A stretch of 64,000 nt of DNA, from assembly GCA_947625375.1 (NCBI GenBank), contig CANQOC010000012.1:16440-80439 (forward strand), written 5' to 3'. The notes below the pieces were generated by a model. The model searched no databases. It was not told the DNA's origin and saw nothing but the letters and a program-made list of their open reading frames with translations. The stretch is from an uncultured Clostridia bacterium. Lineage in GTDB: Bacteria; Bacillota; Clostridia; Oscillospirales; Ruminococcaceae. How positions within the stretch are numbered: the first letter of the stretch is position 1; the number at the start of each line of letters is the position of its first letter. Below, piece by piece: positions 26,435 to 35,625 of the stretch. Both the position numbers and the translations under genes were made by a program.

Positions 26435-26938
26435 ATGCAAACTTCTAACGACGTCGGTGTTTACATATCTTCTGTAGTCGAAAAATATTCCGACATGGTC
26501 TATCGGGCGGCGTATCACGCGCTGTGCGAACGAGACTCTGCGGAGGACGTCACACAGGAGGTCTTTTTAAAGCTTATGCAGACTCTGCCCGATTTCGAGT
26601 CGGACGAGCACGAAAAGGCATGGCTTTTAAGAGTAACGCTGAATATGTGCAAAACCTATAACCGAAAGGTATATTCACATCCGACCGAGGAGCTTTCCGA
26701 AAATCTCTCGGTCCCCGAGAAAACCGGAGAAAATCCGGTGCTCGACGCGGTGATGGAGCTTCCCGAAAAATACCGGACGGTCGTCTATCTCCACTATTTC
26801 GAGGGATATAAGACCGCCGAGATATCACAGATGCTCGGGAAGAATCAGAACACCGTTGTCTCGCTTTTAATGCGCGCGCGGCAGCGGCTGAAAATAATGC
26901 TGGAGGAGGAATTTGACGATGAAAACAACCGAATATAA
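26435..26938 (+). CDS. ECF-type RNA polymerase sigma factor
   Basis: The 167-residue protein has sigma region 2 (MVYRAAYHALCERDSAEDVT near residue 22, then QEVFLKLMQTLPDFE and HEKAWLLRVTLNMCK) and region 4 (LPEKYRTVVYLHYFEGYKTA near 110, with the helix-turn-helix EISQMLGKNQNTVVSLLMRA). It would direct core RNA polymerase to its own promoter set, probably including this operon. Several purine-rich sites (AAAGGAG) precede the ATG. The next gene overlaps by 20 bases and encodes a membrane protein with a cytoplasmic N-terminus, the usual arrangement for a sigma/anti-sigma pair. The 280-base upstream gap has only AT-rich sequence with weak promoter-like hexamers. Confidence 0.9.
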   Translation: MQTSNDVGVYISSVVEKYSDMVYRAAYHALCERDSAEDVTQEVFLKLMQTLPDFESDEHEKAWLLRVTLNMCKTYNRKVYSHPTEELSENLSVPEKTGENPVLDAVMELPEKYRTVVYLHYFEGYKTAEISQMLGKNQNTVVSLLMRARQRLKIMLEEEFDDENNRI

Positions 26939-28712
26939 AGAAGAAGTCAAGTCCCTTGTCCTGACCCCCGAATTCAAGGAACAGCTTAAATCAAAGATGC
27001 TTGAGGAATACACCTCGGCGCACCCCGACGGCGTTTCTCCGAAGATAACCGAATCCGCCGGCGGTCTTAAGAAATACAGCAGATATATCGCCCTCGCGGC
27101 GTCGCTCCTGCTCGTCGTGTCGACGGTCAGCGTCGTCTCAATAGCGGGTCTGCGCTCAAGGTTCACCTCTTCCGGCGCGGATTCCGCCCCGGCCGAACAG
27201 CTCGAAACGGCTTTGATGAACGAATATGCCGCACAGGACGCCGCCGCTGTAGAGTCGGACACTGCCGAAAACGGCGCCGCCGACGGCGGATATCCCGCAC
27301 AGGGCGAAGAGGCCCCGGAGGCTCCCCGAAGCGCTGTCGGCGAAGATGATTTCGATCAACCCGACGGGGACGCCGCCGAAGAGGGCGAAATCGCCGAGGA
27401 CTCCGAGGACGTTGCTGAAGATGAGCTCATCGCGGAGGAGGACGCCGAGGAAATCGACGCTCCCGAGCCGTACTCGGACGAAACCTTTGTCTGGGAGGTC
27501 AATCCCGCGAGCAACAGCGGATTTTCCACCGCCGCCTCCGCCGACTATGACGGAAGCTATGACGGCGGGGCATATATCCTTGAAGCAGACGCAGGCTCGG
27601 GAACCGTAAAGGCCGACGCGATTCTGAACTCGGTCTCGCCCTCGCCGAAATACCTCGTTCCCGCGTCATACGGCGGCGCGACGGGCTCATTCCCCGTAGA
27701 AGCTCCGGCCGGTTTTACCGCCGAGGGCACAGATATTGGCGAAGAAGCGAAAGTCGATATGCCCGCTTACGACGACAGCGCAATCGACGTCGACAGCCTC
27801 TTTGAAGACCTCGGCTATAGGTTCAGCTATGAATATTACGACATTCGCGACGGCGTCATCGCCGACCTCGACGAAGTCGGACTGATTCGCTTTAAAATCG
27901 TCGACGCCTATGACGGCTATGACGACATCTACAGAAACGCCGAAAAGCCGCTTAATATCGACACCGACACCCAGACGCTCTATAGCGTGAGAATCAGCTA
28001 TGACTACTTTGAGAGCAAAGAGCTCGACGTTACGGCACAGCTTATCAACACCGGCACCGCGAAGGTCCAGCTTATCGGAAGACCGCTTATGGAAGGGGAG
28101 TATGTCGCGGTCGTGTATACGAACGGCGACGGAATACTCGAGCCGGTGCCCCAGCTGATATATTCGGTGCACGAGGTAAACGGCCTCGACATCGCGTATC
28201 ACGTCTATTCGGACGACGGATTTAGGGTCGACCCGGGCGACACGAACATGGGTCTGAACGACGAGGAGCGCGCGGTGATGATGTCGACCGTCAACAACCC
28301 CGAAATCTACACGCAAAAGGCTGCGGTCCGCGAGCTTACGTCATATCTCCGCCGCAATATCCTCCGAATGGAGCCGAATCTGATTGACTTCACCGCCGCG
28401 CCCGACGAACCCGCCGACACCCCCGACGCCGGCGGCGAGGCCGAAGTGCCCGTGCCGCAGGAGCCGGTCGACGCAAAGAGCTATCTCGGCGCGAAGTTCC
28501 CGACCGGCGCCCTTAAGTATGAGGACGGAAAGGTCAACGGAATCACCGTCGGCGACAGCCTTGCCGACGCTCAGAAGGCGTTCTACCTGACCGACTACGT
28601 TTTCACCCCCGACTGCACGATATCCCTCGTCTCCTCCGACGAGGACGGCGGCTGGTACGTCCGCGTGACCTTCGCCGACGGCGTCGTAAAGAACATCGAG
28701 CGGGTGGAGTGA
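26919..28712 (+). CDS. Membrane protein, probable anti-sigma factor with large extracellular domain
   Basis: The start is the ATG at 26919, 8 bases after GGAGGAGGA; an in-frame TTG two codons upstream is too close. The 597-residue protein has a cytoplasmic N-terminus of about 45 residues (EYKEEVKSLVLTPEFKEQLK), one transmembrane helix (YIALAASLLLVVSTVSVVS) and an acidic, low-complexity stretch (roughly residues 75-190, rich in Glu, Asp, Ala). A larger extracytoplasmic part follows, and its last 90 residues (VNGITVGDSLADAQKAFYLT) look like a compact sensory domain. Gene order and topology suggest it controls the preceding sigma factor; this is inference. Confidence 0.65.
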   Translation: MKTTEYKEEVKSLVLTPEFKEQLKSKMLEEYTSAHPDGVSPKITESAGGLKKYSRYIALAASLLLVVSTVSVVSIAGLRSRFTSSGADSAPAEQLETALMNEYAAQDAAAVESDTAENGAADGGYPAQGEEAPEAPRSAVGEDDFDQPDGDAAEEGEIAEDSEDVAEDELIAEEDAEEIDAPEPYSDETFVWEVNPASNSGFSTAASADYDGSYDGGAYILEADAGSGTVKADAILNSVSPSPKYLVPASYGGATGSFPVEAPAGFTAEGTDIGEEAKVDMPAYDDSAIDVDSLFEDLGYRFSYEYYDIRDGVIADLDEVGLIRFKIVDAYDGYDDIYRNAEKPLNIDTDTQTLYSVRISYDYFESKELDVTAQLINTGTAKVQLIGRPLMEGEYVAVVYTNGDGILEPVPQLIYSVHEVNGLDIAYHVYSDDGFRVDPGDTNMGLNDEERAVMMSTVNNPEIYTQKAAVRELTSYLRRNILRMEPNLIDFTAAPDEPADTPDAGGEAEVPVPQEPVDAKSYLGAKFPTGALKYEDGKVNGITVGDSLADAQKAFYLTDYVFTPDCTISLVSSDEDGGWYVRVTFADGVVKNIERVE

Positions 28713-28782
28713 GTGTCAGAAGACAGAAGTCAGACTTCTATCATCTATCCTCTATCCTCTATCCTCCATCTTCCATCATCAA
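28713..28782. repeat. Heptamer array, inverted pair
   Basis: A short purine part (cagaagacagaagtcag) is followed by pyrimidine 7-mers tctatcc, tctatcc, tctatcc, tccatct, tccatca. It lies between the stop codon and the terminator. Confidence 0.7.
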
Positions 28783-28787
28783 GAAAA

Positions 28788-28806
28788 GACCGCCCTCGGG
28801 CGGTCT
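28788..28806. terminator. Bidirectional terminator between convergent operons
   Basis: GACCGCCC-tc-GGGCGGTC has T-rich sequence on both sides (TTTTCTTG on the minus strand, TCTTCGTTT on the plus strand) and lies between the sigma operon and htpG. Confidence 0.75.
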
Positions 28807-28826
28807 CTTCGTTTATATTAACTTTT

Positions 28827-30704
28827 TCACACCATCAGCTCGCTGATTAGTCCGCTCAGCTCCTCGGCGTCCTCAATCTCCAGTCCGCTCAGGAGCCGCG
28901 CCTGCGCATATAGCAGCTTGCAGTATTTCGCGCACTTCTCTTTGTCGTCCGCATAGAGCGCTTTAATCCTCTCGGTGACGGGGTGCCCGCTGTTGATTTC
29001 AAGCACCAGCGACGCCTTAAGTCCTTCGCCGGCGTCCGGCATCTTCGACAGGACCCGCGCCATCTCAATCGTCATTCCGCCCTCGCTCGAAAGCGCGGCG
29101 GGGTGGTCTCCGAGCGACACCGAATACCTGACCGAATTAAGTCCGCCGACCGACTCCTTGATGAAGTCCAGGAGCTCCTTGCCGCTCTCGTTCTCCTCCT
29201 TAAGCTTCTTCGACTCCTCCTCGGTCGCGAGGTCGAGCTCGTCGGTCGATACGTTAATAAACTTCTTGTCCTCATAGCTCATAAGCGTCTGGAGGGTGAA
29301 TTCGTCGACGTCCTCGGTCAGAAGAAGCACCTCATACCCCTTTGCGATGACCGCCGCGGCCTGCGGGAGCCTAAGCGCCTTCTCCGCGCTGTCGCCGCAG
29401 GCATAATAGATGCTCTTCTGCGACTCCGGCATACGCGAGACATATTCTTTAAGCGTCGTAAGCTTCATGTCGTTCGACGACGTGAACATAATAAGGTCCT
29501 GCAAAAGCTCCTTGTGCGTCCCGTAGTCGGAATACACGCCGAATTTAAGCTGTGAGCCGAACGCCTTGAAGAATTTCTCATACTTCTCTCTGTCGGTCTC
29601 CATCAGCTTCTGAAGCTCGTTCTTAATCTTCTTCTCGACGGCTTTCGCAATCGTGCGGAGCTGGTGGTCCTGCTGAAGAGTCTCGCGCGAGATGTTAAGC
29701 GAGATGTCCGAGCTGTCGATAAGTCCCTTTACAAAGCTGAAATAGTCGGGAAGGACCTCGGCGCACCTGTCCATAATCATGACTCCGCTCGAATAAAGCT
29801 GCAATCCCTTTTCGTAATTCTTCGAGTAATAGTCGAAGGGCGCGTGAGAGGGGATATAGAGCAGTGCGGTATATTCGACCGCGCCCTCCTGGCGGTAGTG
29901 CATCACCTTTATCGGCGGCTCATAGTCCATGAACTTCGAGGTATAGAAGTTGTTGTACTCTTCCTCGGTGACCTCCGCAGCCGGCTTCTTCCAGAGCGGG
30001 GTGATTGAATTGAGCGTCCTGCGCTCGACGACCTCCTCGGTCTCGCCCTCTTTTCCCTCGACAGGCTTGTTGACCTTGAAGTCCATTTTAATCGGATAGT
30101 GGATATAGTCGGAATATTTCTTCACAAGCCTCTGAATCGAATACTGCTCCAAAAATTCACAGTAGTCCTCTTCCTCGCTGTCCGGCTTGATGTGAAGCGT
30201 AATCTCGGTGCCGACGCCGTCCTTGTCGCACTCCTCAAGGGTATATCCGTCGACGCCCTCCGACTCCCACTTAAAGGCCTTGTCCGCGCCGTAGACCTTC
30301 GACACGACCGTGACCTTGCCGGCGACCATGAACGCCGAATAGAAGCCGACGCCGAACTGCCCGATGATGTCGACGTTTTCGGCGCTGTTCTCGCTCTTGA
30401 AGTCGAGCGAGCCGCTCTTCGCGATGGTGCCGAGGTTGTTTTCAAGCTCGTCCGCGGTCATTCCGCAGCCGTTGTCGCTTATTTTAAGGATTCTCGAATC
30501 CTCGTCCGCCGAGATGAGGATTTCATAGTCGCTCCGCGCAAGTCCGCTGTCCGGGTCGGTCAGCGAACGGAAATACCTCTTGTCGATTGCGTCGCTCGCG
30601 TTTGAAATCAGCTCGCGGAGGAAGATTTCCTTGTGCGTGTAAATCGCGTTAATCATCATGTCCAAAAGCTTTCTGGACTCCGTCTTGAATTGCTTTTTTT
30701 TCAT
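28827..30704 (-). CDS. htpG: Molecular chaperone HtpG (Hsp90)
   Basis: HtpG is the bacterial Hsp90, an ATP-dependent dimeric chaperone. The 625-residue protein has the GHKL ATP site: FLRELISNASDAIDK near residue 30, ILKISDNGCGMTADEL near 75, and GQFGVGFYSAFMV near 113. The middle domain has RRTLNSITPLWKKP, YKLPS-type MIMDRCAEVLPDYFSFVKG, and SLNISRETLQQD near 340 (catalytic Arg). The C-terminal dimerisation region is complete. GGAGAAATT precedes the ATG. A CIRCE operator lies about 130 bases upstream. Confidence 0.97.
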   Translation of the reverse strand: MKKKQFKTESRKLLDMMINAIYTHKEIFLRELISNASDAIDKRYFRSLTDPDSGLARSDYEILISADEDSRILKISDNGCGMTADELENNLGTIAKSGSLDFKSENSAENVDIIGQFGVGFYSAFMVAGKVTVVSKVYGADKAFKWESEGVDGYTLEECDKDGVGTEITLHIKPDSEEEDYCEFLEQYSIQRLVKKYSDYIHYPIKMDFKVNKPVEGKEGETEEVVERRTLNSITPLWKKPAAEVTEEEYNNFYTSKFMDYEPPIKVMHYRQEGAVEYTALLYIPSHAPFDYYSKNYEKGLQLYSSGVMIMDRCAEVLPDYFSFVKGLIDSSDISLNISRETLQQDHQLRTIAKAVEKKIKNELQKLMETDREKYEKFFKAFGSQLKFGVYSDYGTHKELLQDLIMFTSSNDMKLTTLKEYVSRMPESQKSIYYACGDSAEKALRLPQAAAVIAKGYEVLLLTEDVDEFTLQTLMSYEDKKFINVSTDELDLATEEESKKLKEENESGKELLDFIKESVGGLNSVRYSVSLGDHPAALSSEGGMTIEMARVLSKMPDAGEGLKASLVLEINSGHPVTERIKALYADDKEKCAKYCKLLYAQARLLSGLEIEDAEELSGLISELMV

Positions 30705-30835
30705 CTTAATTTCTCCTTTATTTTACCGCATACGGTTTATTTACGGATATGTTTTCGGGCGTCGCCGCTCTACTTGATTATTATAGTCATCATATATTTC
30801 GGATATATGTATAAATCATGTCCGATTTGTAAATT

Positions 30836-30862
30836 TTAGCACTCTCGATAAATAAGTGCTAA
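30836..30862. promoter_or_regulatory. CIRCE operator (HrcA site) between htpG and galE
   Basis: TTAGCACTC-N9-AAGTGCTAA differs by one base from the CIRCE consensus TTAGCACTC-N9-GAGTGCTAA. It lies between the divergent htpG and galE genes. HrcA repression of htpG is the likelier role; overlap with galE control is possible because the galE promoter lies 20 bases to its right. Confidence 0.75.
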
Positions 30863-30881
30863 TTATTTTTTTAAAATTCAC

Positions 30882-30910
30882 TTTACATTTGATAAAATGC
30901 GTGATAAACT
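30882..30910 (+). promoter_or_regulatory. Promoter for galE
   Basis: TTTACA and TAAACT are separated by 17 bases, 30 bases before the start codon. Confidence 0.5.
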
Positions 30911-30940
30911 TGAATCAAACAACGAAAGGGTGTATGTAAT

Positions 30941-31969
30941 ATGTCAATTCTCGTAAGCGGCGGCGCCGGCTATATCGGGTCACACACCGTTCTCTGCCTT
31001 TTGGAACAGGGGTACGATGTCGTCGTCTTCGACAATCTGTCGAATTCCTTTGAAGAATCATTAAAAAGAGTCGAAAAAATCACCGGAAAAAAGGTGAAGT
31101 TTTATCAGGCCGACATGTGCGACGCCGACGCGATGGACAGGATATTTACCGAAAATCCCGACATCGACTCGGTGATTCACTTTGCCGGATTAAAGGCTGT
31201 CGCCGTCTCGGTGTCCCAGCCGATTGAGTATTATAAAAACAACATCGGCGGAACCCTGACCCTTGTCGAAGCGATGAGGGCGCACAACGTCAAGAACATA
31301 ATCTTTTCCTCCTCCGCGACCGTATACGGAATGACAGACGAGCTCCCGATAACCGAGAATTCCCCGAAGGGCGTCTGCACCAATCCCTACGGCTGGACGA
31401 AGTGGATGATTGAACAGATTCTGACCGACATTCAGACCGCGGACCCCGAGTGGAACGTAATCCTTCTCCGCTACTTCAACCCCGTCGGAGCGCACAGCAG
31501 CGGTCTCATCGGCGAGGACCCCCAAGGCGTCCCGAATAACCTGACGCCATATATCGCACAGGTTGCGGTCGGAAGACGCCCCCGCCTCAACGTCAACGGC
31601 AACGACTACAACACCCCCGACGGAACCGGCGTCCGCGACTATATCCATGTTGTGGACCTTGCCGAAGGGCATATCAAGGCGCTCGAAAAGATGGCCGAGA
31701 TGTCTGGCGGCGTAAAGATATATAACCTCGGCACCGGAAAGGGTTCGTCGGTCATGGACGTGCTCCACGCGTTCGAGAGAGCGTGCGGCCGCGAGCTTCC
31801 CTATGTCATCGCTCCGCGCAGACCGGGCGACGCCGACGCCTGCTGGTGCGACCCGACGCTCGCCGAAAAGGAGCTCGGCTGGAAGGCCAAGTATAACCTC
31901 GACGACATGTGCCGCGACTCCTGGAACTGGCAGTCGAAGAACCCGTACGGGTTTAAGGGGAGCGAGTGA
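30941..31969 (+). CDS. galE: UDP-glucose 4-epimerase
   Basis: GalE interconverts UDP-glucose and UDP-galactose with bound NAD. The 342-residue extended-SDR protein has the GGAGYIGSHT cofactor loop at residue 7, VIHFAGLKAVAVSVSQP near 79, SSSATVYG near 123 and the catalytic YGWTKWMIEQ (Tyr-x3-Lys) near 150. Substrate-side blocks include LRYFNPVGAHSSGLIGEDP near 178 and DYIHVVDLAEGHIKAL near 230. Length is normal. AAAGGGTG precedes the ATG. It appears monocistronic and is followed by repeats. Confidence 0.96.
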   Translation: MSILVSGGAGYIGSHTVLCLLEQGYDVVVFDNLSNSFEESLKRVEKITGKKVKFYQADMCDADAMDRIFTENPDIDSVIHFAGLKAVAVSVSQPIEYYKNNIGGTLTLVEAMRAHNVKNIIFSSSATVYGMTDELPITENSPKGVCTNPYGWTKWMIEQILTDIQTADPEWNVILLRYFNPVGAHSSGLIGEDPQGVPNNLTPYIAQVAVGRRPRLNVNGNDYNTPDGTGVRDYIHVVDLAEGHIKALEKMAEMSGGVKIYNLGTGKGSSVMDVLHAFERACGRELPYVIAPRRPGDADACWCDPTLAEKELGWKAKYNLDDMCRDSWNWQSKNPYGFKGSE

Positions 31970-32162
31970 ACCGGACCGGTCGGGGGACAGAAGACAGAAG
32001 ACAGATGTCAGAAGATAGAAGATAGAAGATAGAGTACCGCACTCAGAAGGGAAGATGTCGGAAAAGCGCATGTACCTTGTATAAGGCACATCTATCCTCC
32101 ACCCTCTATCCTCCAATTTCCAATTTCTGCCCTCTGACCTTCTCACTTCTGTCATCTGACAG

Positions 32163-32244
32163 CATACGCTTGTTTTATCTGCGAACGCGAGCAATCAATC
32201 GTTTACGATTGCGAAGCGAGAACAGCTATAAAACAAGCTTATGC
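32163..32244. repeat. Long inverted repeat with nested hairpin
   Basis: GCATA-c-GCTTGTTTTAT pairs with ATAAAACAAGC-t-TATGC (16 pairs with one mismatch), enclosing CAATCG-ttta-CGATTG. It abuts cloverleaf copy 3. Confidence 0.7.
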
Positions 32245-32245
32245 A

Positions 32246-32347
32246 CGCAGCCGGCGCGCTTCGCGCGTGAACGAAATAAAGCAGGAAAATCCCGAGGGGT
32301 TTTCCTGCTCTTTTCGTTCCGACCGCCATTCGGCGGTCGCGGCTGCG
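32246..32347. repeat. Cloverleaf-like inverted-repeat element, copy 3
   Basis: Outer stem CGCAGCCG/CGGCTGCG encloses GCGCG-ctt-CGCGC, a long stem from GAACGAAA with AGCAGGAAAA and its complement, and CGACCGCC-attc-GGCGGTCG. Same layout as copies 1 and 2 with changed arm sequence. Confidence 0.8.
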
Positions 32348-33434
32348 CCCTTCGTTGTTTGTAACTATGAAACCGAAGTGATGCAGAACCCCTCCCCGCC
32401 GGGGAGGGGCAGGGGAGGGGGATATGGCGTAATCACGTCACCGTCAGGGTGACGCGATAAGCCGTCCGCCAACGGCGGACTCCTTTTTAGCGATATACGG
32501 CGTTTTTGCAAACTTCCCCCGCCGATAGGCGGCTACTCAAACTTTGACGACGCAGAACCCCCTCCCATGTGGGAGGGGGCAGGGGGTGGGAGACTCTAAA
32601 TAGTATGAGCGAAGCGAATTCCTTATAACAAGGCAGTGTGTCAGCACGCAATTTTTTTAAAACCTACTAAAGTGTCCTTCTTGCCAAGTACCACTCCCCC
32701 CCGAGGGGAGTGGTCGCGCCGTTCACGAACGTGAACGGCCGGGTGTGGGGTGGAACCCCCTCTCTCTCACTGAGGGAGAGGGGGCAGGGGGTGTGGAAGA
32801 AAAAGAGCATGACACCGCAAAGGTGACGCAATTTGTCCGACGCAGGCGACCACTTCGAAGCAAAGTATGACACCGCACAAATTTCCCCCGCCGATAGGCG
32901 GAACACCTGCCCTTAGCTATGCAGACCCCCTCCCATGTGGGAGGGGGAAGGGGGTGGGAGACTCTAGATAGCATGAGCGAAGCGAATACCTTGTTTGACG
33001 CAGTGCGGCTATGTTTCTGCTTAAATAAACGTGAGCAGATGTCTCTACTGTGGCAGTTACTAAAAATAGCATTCGCGCAGCGAATACCTTGTTGTAATCA
33101 GTGCGGTGTCGCTCTTTTTATTTTAATGTGCGCAAGTGCGCTTTCCGCAGCAGCTATTAAAAATAATATGAGCGTAGCGAATACCTTTCAGAAAAGTGGC
33201 AGCGCTCTCCCCCTCTTCCGCCGCCGTCCCCCTTTCAGCACCTTATGCCTTCCCACTCTTAACACTAATTTTACAATTTCCCTGCAATAATTCCGGCTTT
33301 TTTACACAATAACCGATTTTGTCGCAAAATCGTAATAAAAGATTGTATAATTTGGCTATAGTAAATCTGTGGAAAACAATGTATAATAAATGTACAAAAA
33401 GCCTTAGCGCTTTAAAATCAAGGAGGTTACAATT

Positions 33435-33680
33435 ATGAAGAAATTGCTTGCTATGCTTATGGCTCTTATGATGGTTCTTTCCATCATGACCGTTGCCGTT
33501 TTCGCTGAACAGGGCGACACCGAAGAGGATCCCGCTGAGGGCGACAACATGACCGTCACCGAAGAAGGGCCTGCCGCTTCCGCACCCGCAGAAGAGAGCA
33601 ACCCGAAGACCGGCCTCGTTCTTGCCGCGCTTCCCGTCGTCATCTCTGCCGCTGCTGTCGTTGTTTCCAAGAAGCACTGA
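33435..33680 (+). CDS. Small secreted protein with sortase-like NPKTG signal
   Basis: The 81-residue protein has a signal peptide (MKKLLAMLMALMMVLSIMTV, cut near VFAEQ), an acidic linker of about 30 residues, then SNPKTG. A hydrophobic stretch (LVLAALPVVISAAAVVV) and a short basic tail (SKKH) follow. This signal-linker-NPxTG-helix-basic layout is that of a sortase substrate; (S/N/P)PxTG-type signals are known in clostridial sortase B systems. If so, the mature wall-bound peptide would be only about 35 residues. Codon use is unusually biased for this region (many CTT/GCT) and a strong AAGGAGG site and terminator flank it, suggesting high expression. No sortase gene lies in the window. Confidence 0.7.
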   Translation: MKKLLAMLMALMMVLSIMTVAVFAEQGDTEEDPAEGDNMTVTEEGPAASAPAEESNPKTGLVLAALPVVISAAAVVVSKKH

Positions 33681-33701
33681 TTCCGGCATAAAGCTGAACT
33701 G

Positions 33702-33728
33702 AGCGCCCCTCGGGGCGCTTTTGTTTTT
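33702..33728 (+). terminator. Terminator after the NPKTG protein gene
   Basis: AGCGCCCC-t-CGGGGCGCT is followed by TTTGTTTTT. Confidence 0.85.
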
Positions 33729-33749
33729 ATAAAATATCTTCAAAACCGG

Positions 33750-33778
33750 TTGACAGTTTGCGCGGTCAATGTTACAAT
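33750..33778 (+). promoter_or_regulatory. Promoter for fhs
   Basis: TTGACA and TACAAT are separated by 17 bases, 35 bases before the start codon. Confidence 0.75.
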
Positions 33779-33813
33779 GCGGATAGAGACTAAATTTGAC
33801 GGAGGAAATTATT

Positions 33814-35490
33814 ATGGCATTTCTCAGCGATATCGAAATTGCACAGCAGACACCGATGAAACCCATTACGGAGATAGCGAAGACGGCGGGCATCGACCCC
33901 GACGGCATCGAGCAGTACGGAAAGTATAAGGCAAAGCTCGACAGCCGCGCAATTCTCCGCTCGGACCGCAAAAACGGCAAGCTTATCCTCGTTACCGCAA
34001 TCACTCCGACCCCCGCGGGCGAGGGCAAGACCACGACGACCATCGGTCTTGCCGACGGTTTAAGAAAAATCGGGAAGAATTCGGTCGTGGCGCTTCGCGA
34101 GCCGTCTCTCGGACCCGTTTTCGGAATCAAGGGCGGCGCCGCCGGCGGCGGATATGCACAGGTCGTGCCGATGGAAGACATCAATCTTCACTTCACCGGA
34201 GATTTTCACGCCATCGGAGCCGCGAACAACCTCCTTGCGGCCATGCTCGACAATCACATTTATCAGGGCAACGCCCTCAATATCGACCCGCGGAGAATCA
34301 CATGGAAGCGCTGTGTCGACATGAACGACCGCCAGCTTCGGTTTGTGACCGACGGCCTCGGCGGCAAGGCAAACGGCACCCCCCGCGAGGACGGATACGA
34401 CATCACCGTTGCGAGCGAGATTATGGCCGTGTTCTGCCTCGCAAGCGACATCGACGACCTTAAGGAGCGCCTCTCCCGAATCGTCGTCGGATACACCTAT
34501 GACGACAAGCCGGTCACTGCCGGACAGCTCAAGGCCGTCGGCGCTATGACCGCTCTTTTAAAGGACGCAATAAAGCCGAATCTTGTTCAGACGCTCGAGG
34601 GCACTCCCGCCATCGTCCACGGCGGACCTTTTGCCAATATCGCTCACGGCTGCAATTCGGTCATCGCGACAAGAACCGCGCTTAAGCTCGGCGACTATGC
34701 CGTCACCGAAGCGGGATTCGGCGCCGACCTCGGTGCCGAGAAGTTCCTCGACATAAAGTGCCGCATGGCGGGACTGACGCCCGACGCCGTCGTCGTCGTC
34801 GCGACCGTAAGGGCGCTCAAGATGCACGGCGGACTCCCGAAGACCGAGCTCGGCTCGGAGGACTTAGGCGCGCTCGAAAGGGGCATCCCGAACCTGATGC
34901 GTCACGTCTCGAATATAAAGAACGTCTACGGTCTGCCGGCGGTCGTCGCGGTAAACCGCTTCCCGACCGACACCGACGCCGAAATCGAGCTCGTCATCAG
35001 AAAGTGCGCCGAGCTCGGCGTAAAGGCCGTTCTGAGCGACGTTTGGGCAAAGGGCGGCGACGGGGGAATCGAGCTTGCGAAAGAGGTCGTCCGCCTCTGC
35101 GATGAAGAAAAACCCGACTTCCGCTTCTCATACAGCCTCGACCTCCCGATTCGCGACAAAATCGAAGCGGTCGTAAAGAAGGTCTACGGCGGCGACGGCG
35201 TGACCTTCCTCCCCGCGGCGTCGAAGGAGATTGACCGCCTCGAGGGTCTCGGCTTCAAAGGCTGTCCCGTCTGCATCGCGAAGACGCAGTACAGCTTTTC
35301 GGACGACCCGACGAAGCTCGGCGCGCCCGAAGGCTTCACAGTCACCGTCAAGAGCGTAAAGATTTCCGCCGGCGCGGGATTCGTCGTCGCGCTCACCGGC
35401 GACATTTTGACCATGCCCGGTCTCCCGAAGGTCCCCGCCGCCGAAAAAATCGACGTCGACTCCGAGGGCAAAATCAGCGGCCTGTTCTGA
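33814..35490 (+). CDS. fhs: Formate-tetrahydrofolate ligase
   Basis: Fhs makes 10-formyltetrahydrofolate from formate, THF and ATP, feeding purine synthesis and, in acetogens, the Wood-Ljungdahl methyl branch. The start is the ATG at 33814 with GGAGG 9 bases upstream; a start six codons earlier would overlap that site. The protein has 558 residues, the family length. The P-loop [18 protein letters not shown] lies near residue 64. [20 protein letters not shown] is matched by [15 protein letters not shown] near 103, and [14 protein letters not shown] near 270 with [13 protein letters not shown] near 302 are diagnostic. It is monocistronic, bounded by a promoter and a terminator. Confidence 0.97.
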   Translation: MAFLSDIEIAQQTPMKPITEIAKTAGIDPDGIEQYGKYKAKLDSRAILRSDRKNGKLILVTAITPTPAGEGKTTTTIGLADGLRKIGKNSVVALREPSLGPVFGIKGGAAGGGYAQVVPMEDINLHFTGDFHAIGAANNLLAAMLDNHIYQGNALNIDPRRITWKRCVDMNDRQLRFVTDGLGGKANGTPREDGYDITVASEIMAVFCLASDIDDLKERLSRIVVGYTYDDKPVTAGQLKAVGAMTALLKDAIKPNLVQTLEGTPAIVHGGPFANIAHGCNSVIATRTALKLGDYAVTEAGFGADLGAEKFLDIKCRMAGLTPDAVVVVATVRALKMHGGLPKTELGSEDLGALERGIPNLMRHVSNIKNVYGLPAVVAVNRFPTDTDAEIELVIRKCAELGVKAVLSDVWAKGGDGGIELAKEVVRLCDEEKPDFRFSYSLDLPIRDKIEAVVKKVYGGDGVTFLPAASKEIDRLEGLGFKGCPVCIAKTQYSFSDDPTKLGAPEGFTVTVKSVKISAGAGFVVALTGDILTMPGLPKVPAAEKIDVDSEGKISGLF

Positions 35491-35512
35491 GCGCATGTAA
35501 TTGGATATGTTT

Positions 35513-35542
35513 AAAGGAGAAGCGGGGTGCTTCTCCTTTTTA
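35513..35542 (+). terminator. Terminator after fhs
   Basis: AAAGGAGAAGC pairs with GCTTCTCCTTT and a T-run follows. Confidence 0.85.
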
Positions 35543-35575
35543 ATATATCATCGGCAGGGGAGCGTTGCGTCATTT

Positions 35576-35625
35576 TTAGCACTCTCTTCTCCAAACTGTT
35601 AGCACTCTTTCCTTTTGACTGCTAA
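35576..35625. promoter_or_regulatory. CIRCE operator plus extra half-site upstream of hsp20
   Basis: TTAGCACTC-N9-GACTGCTAA (35599-35625) is a CIRCE element with one mismatch. A further TTAGCACTC half-site lies 14 bases upstream (35576-35584) as a direct repeat. This places the small heat-shock gene under HrcA-type repression. Confidence 0.75.

Larger units (their letters stand above)
31970..33300. repeat. Repeat-rich gene-free region 3
   Basis: Contains facing heptamer arrays (31976-32035 purine, 32088-32160 pyrimidine), a long inverted repeat (32163-32244), cloverleaf copy 3, one type B unit (32388-32491), type A units (32557-32632, 32925-32996), one type C unit (32691-32803) and several tagcatgagcgaagcgaat tags. 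Gene content is nil as far as I can see. Confidence 0.85.
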
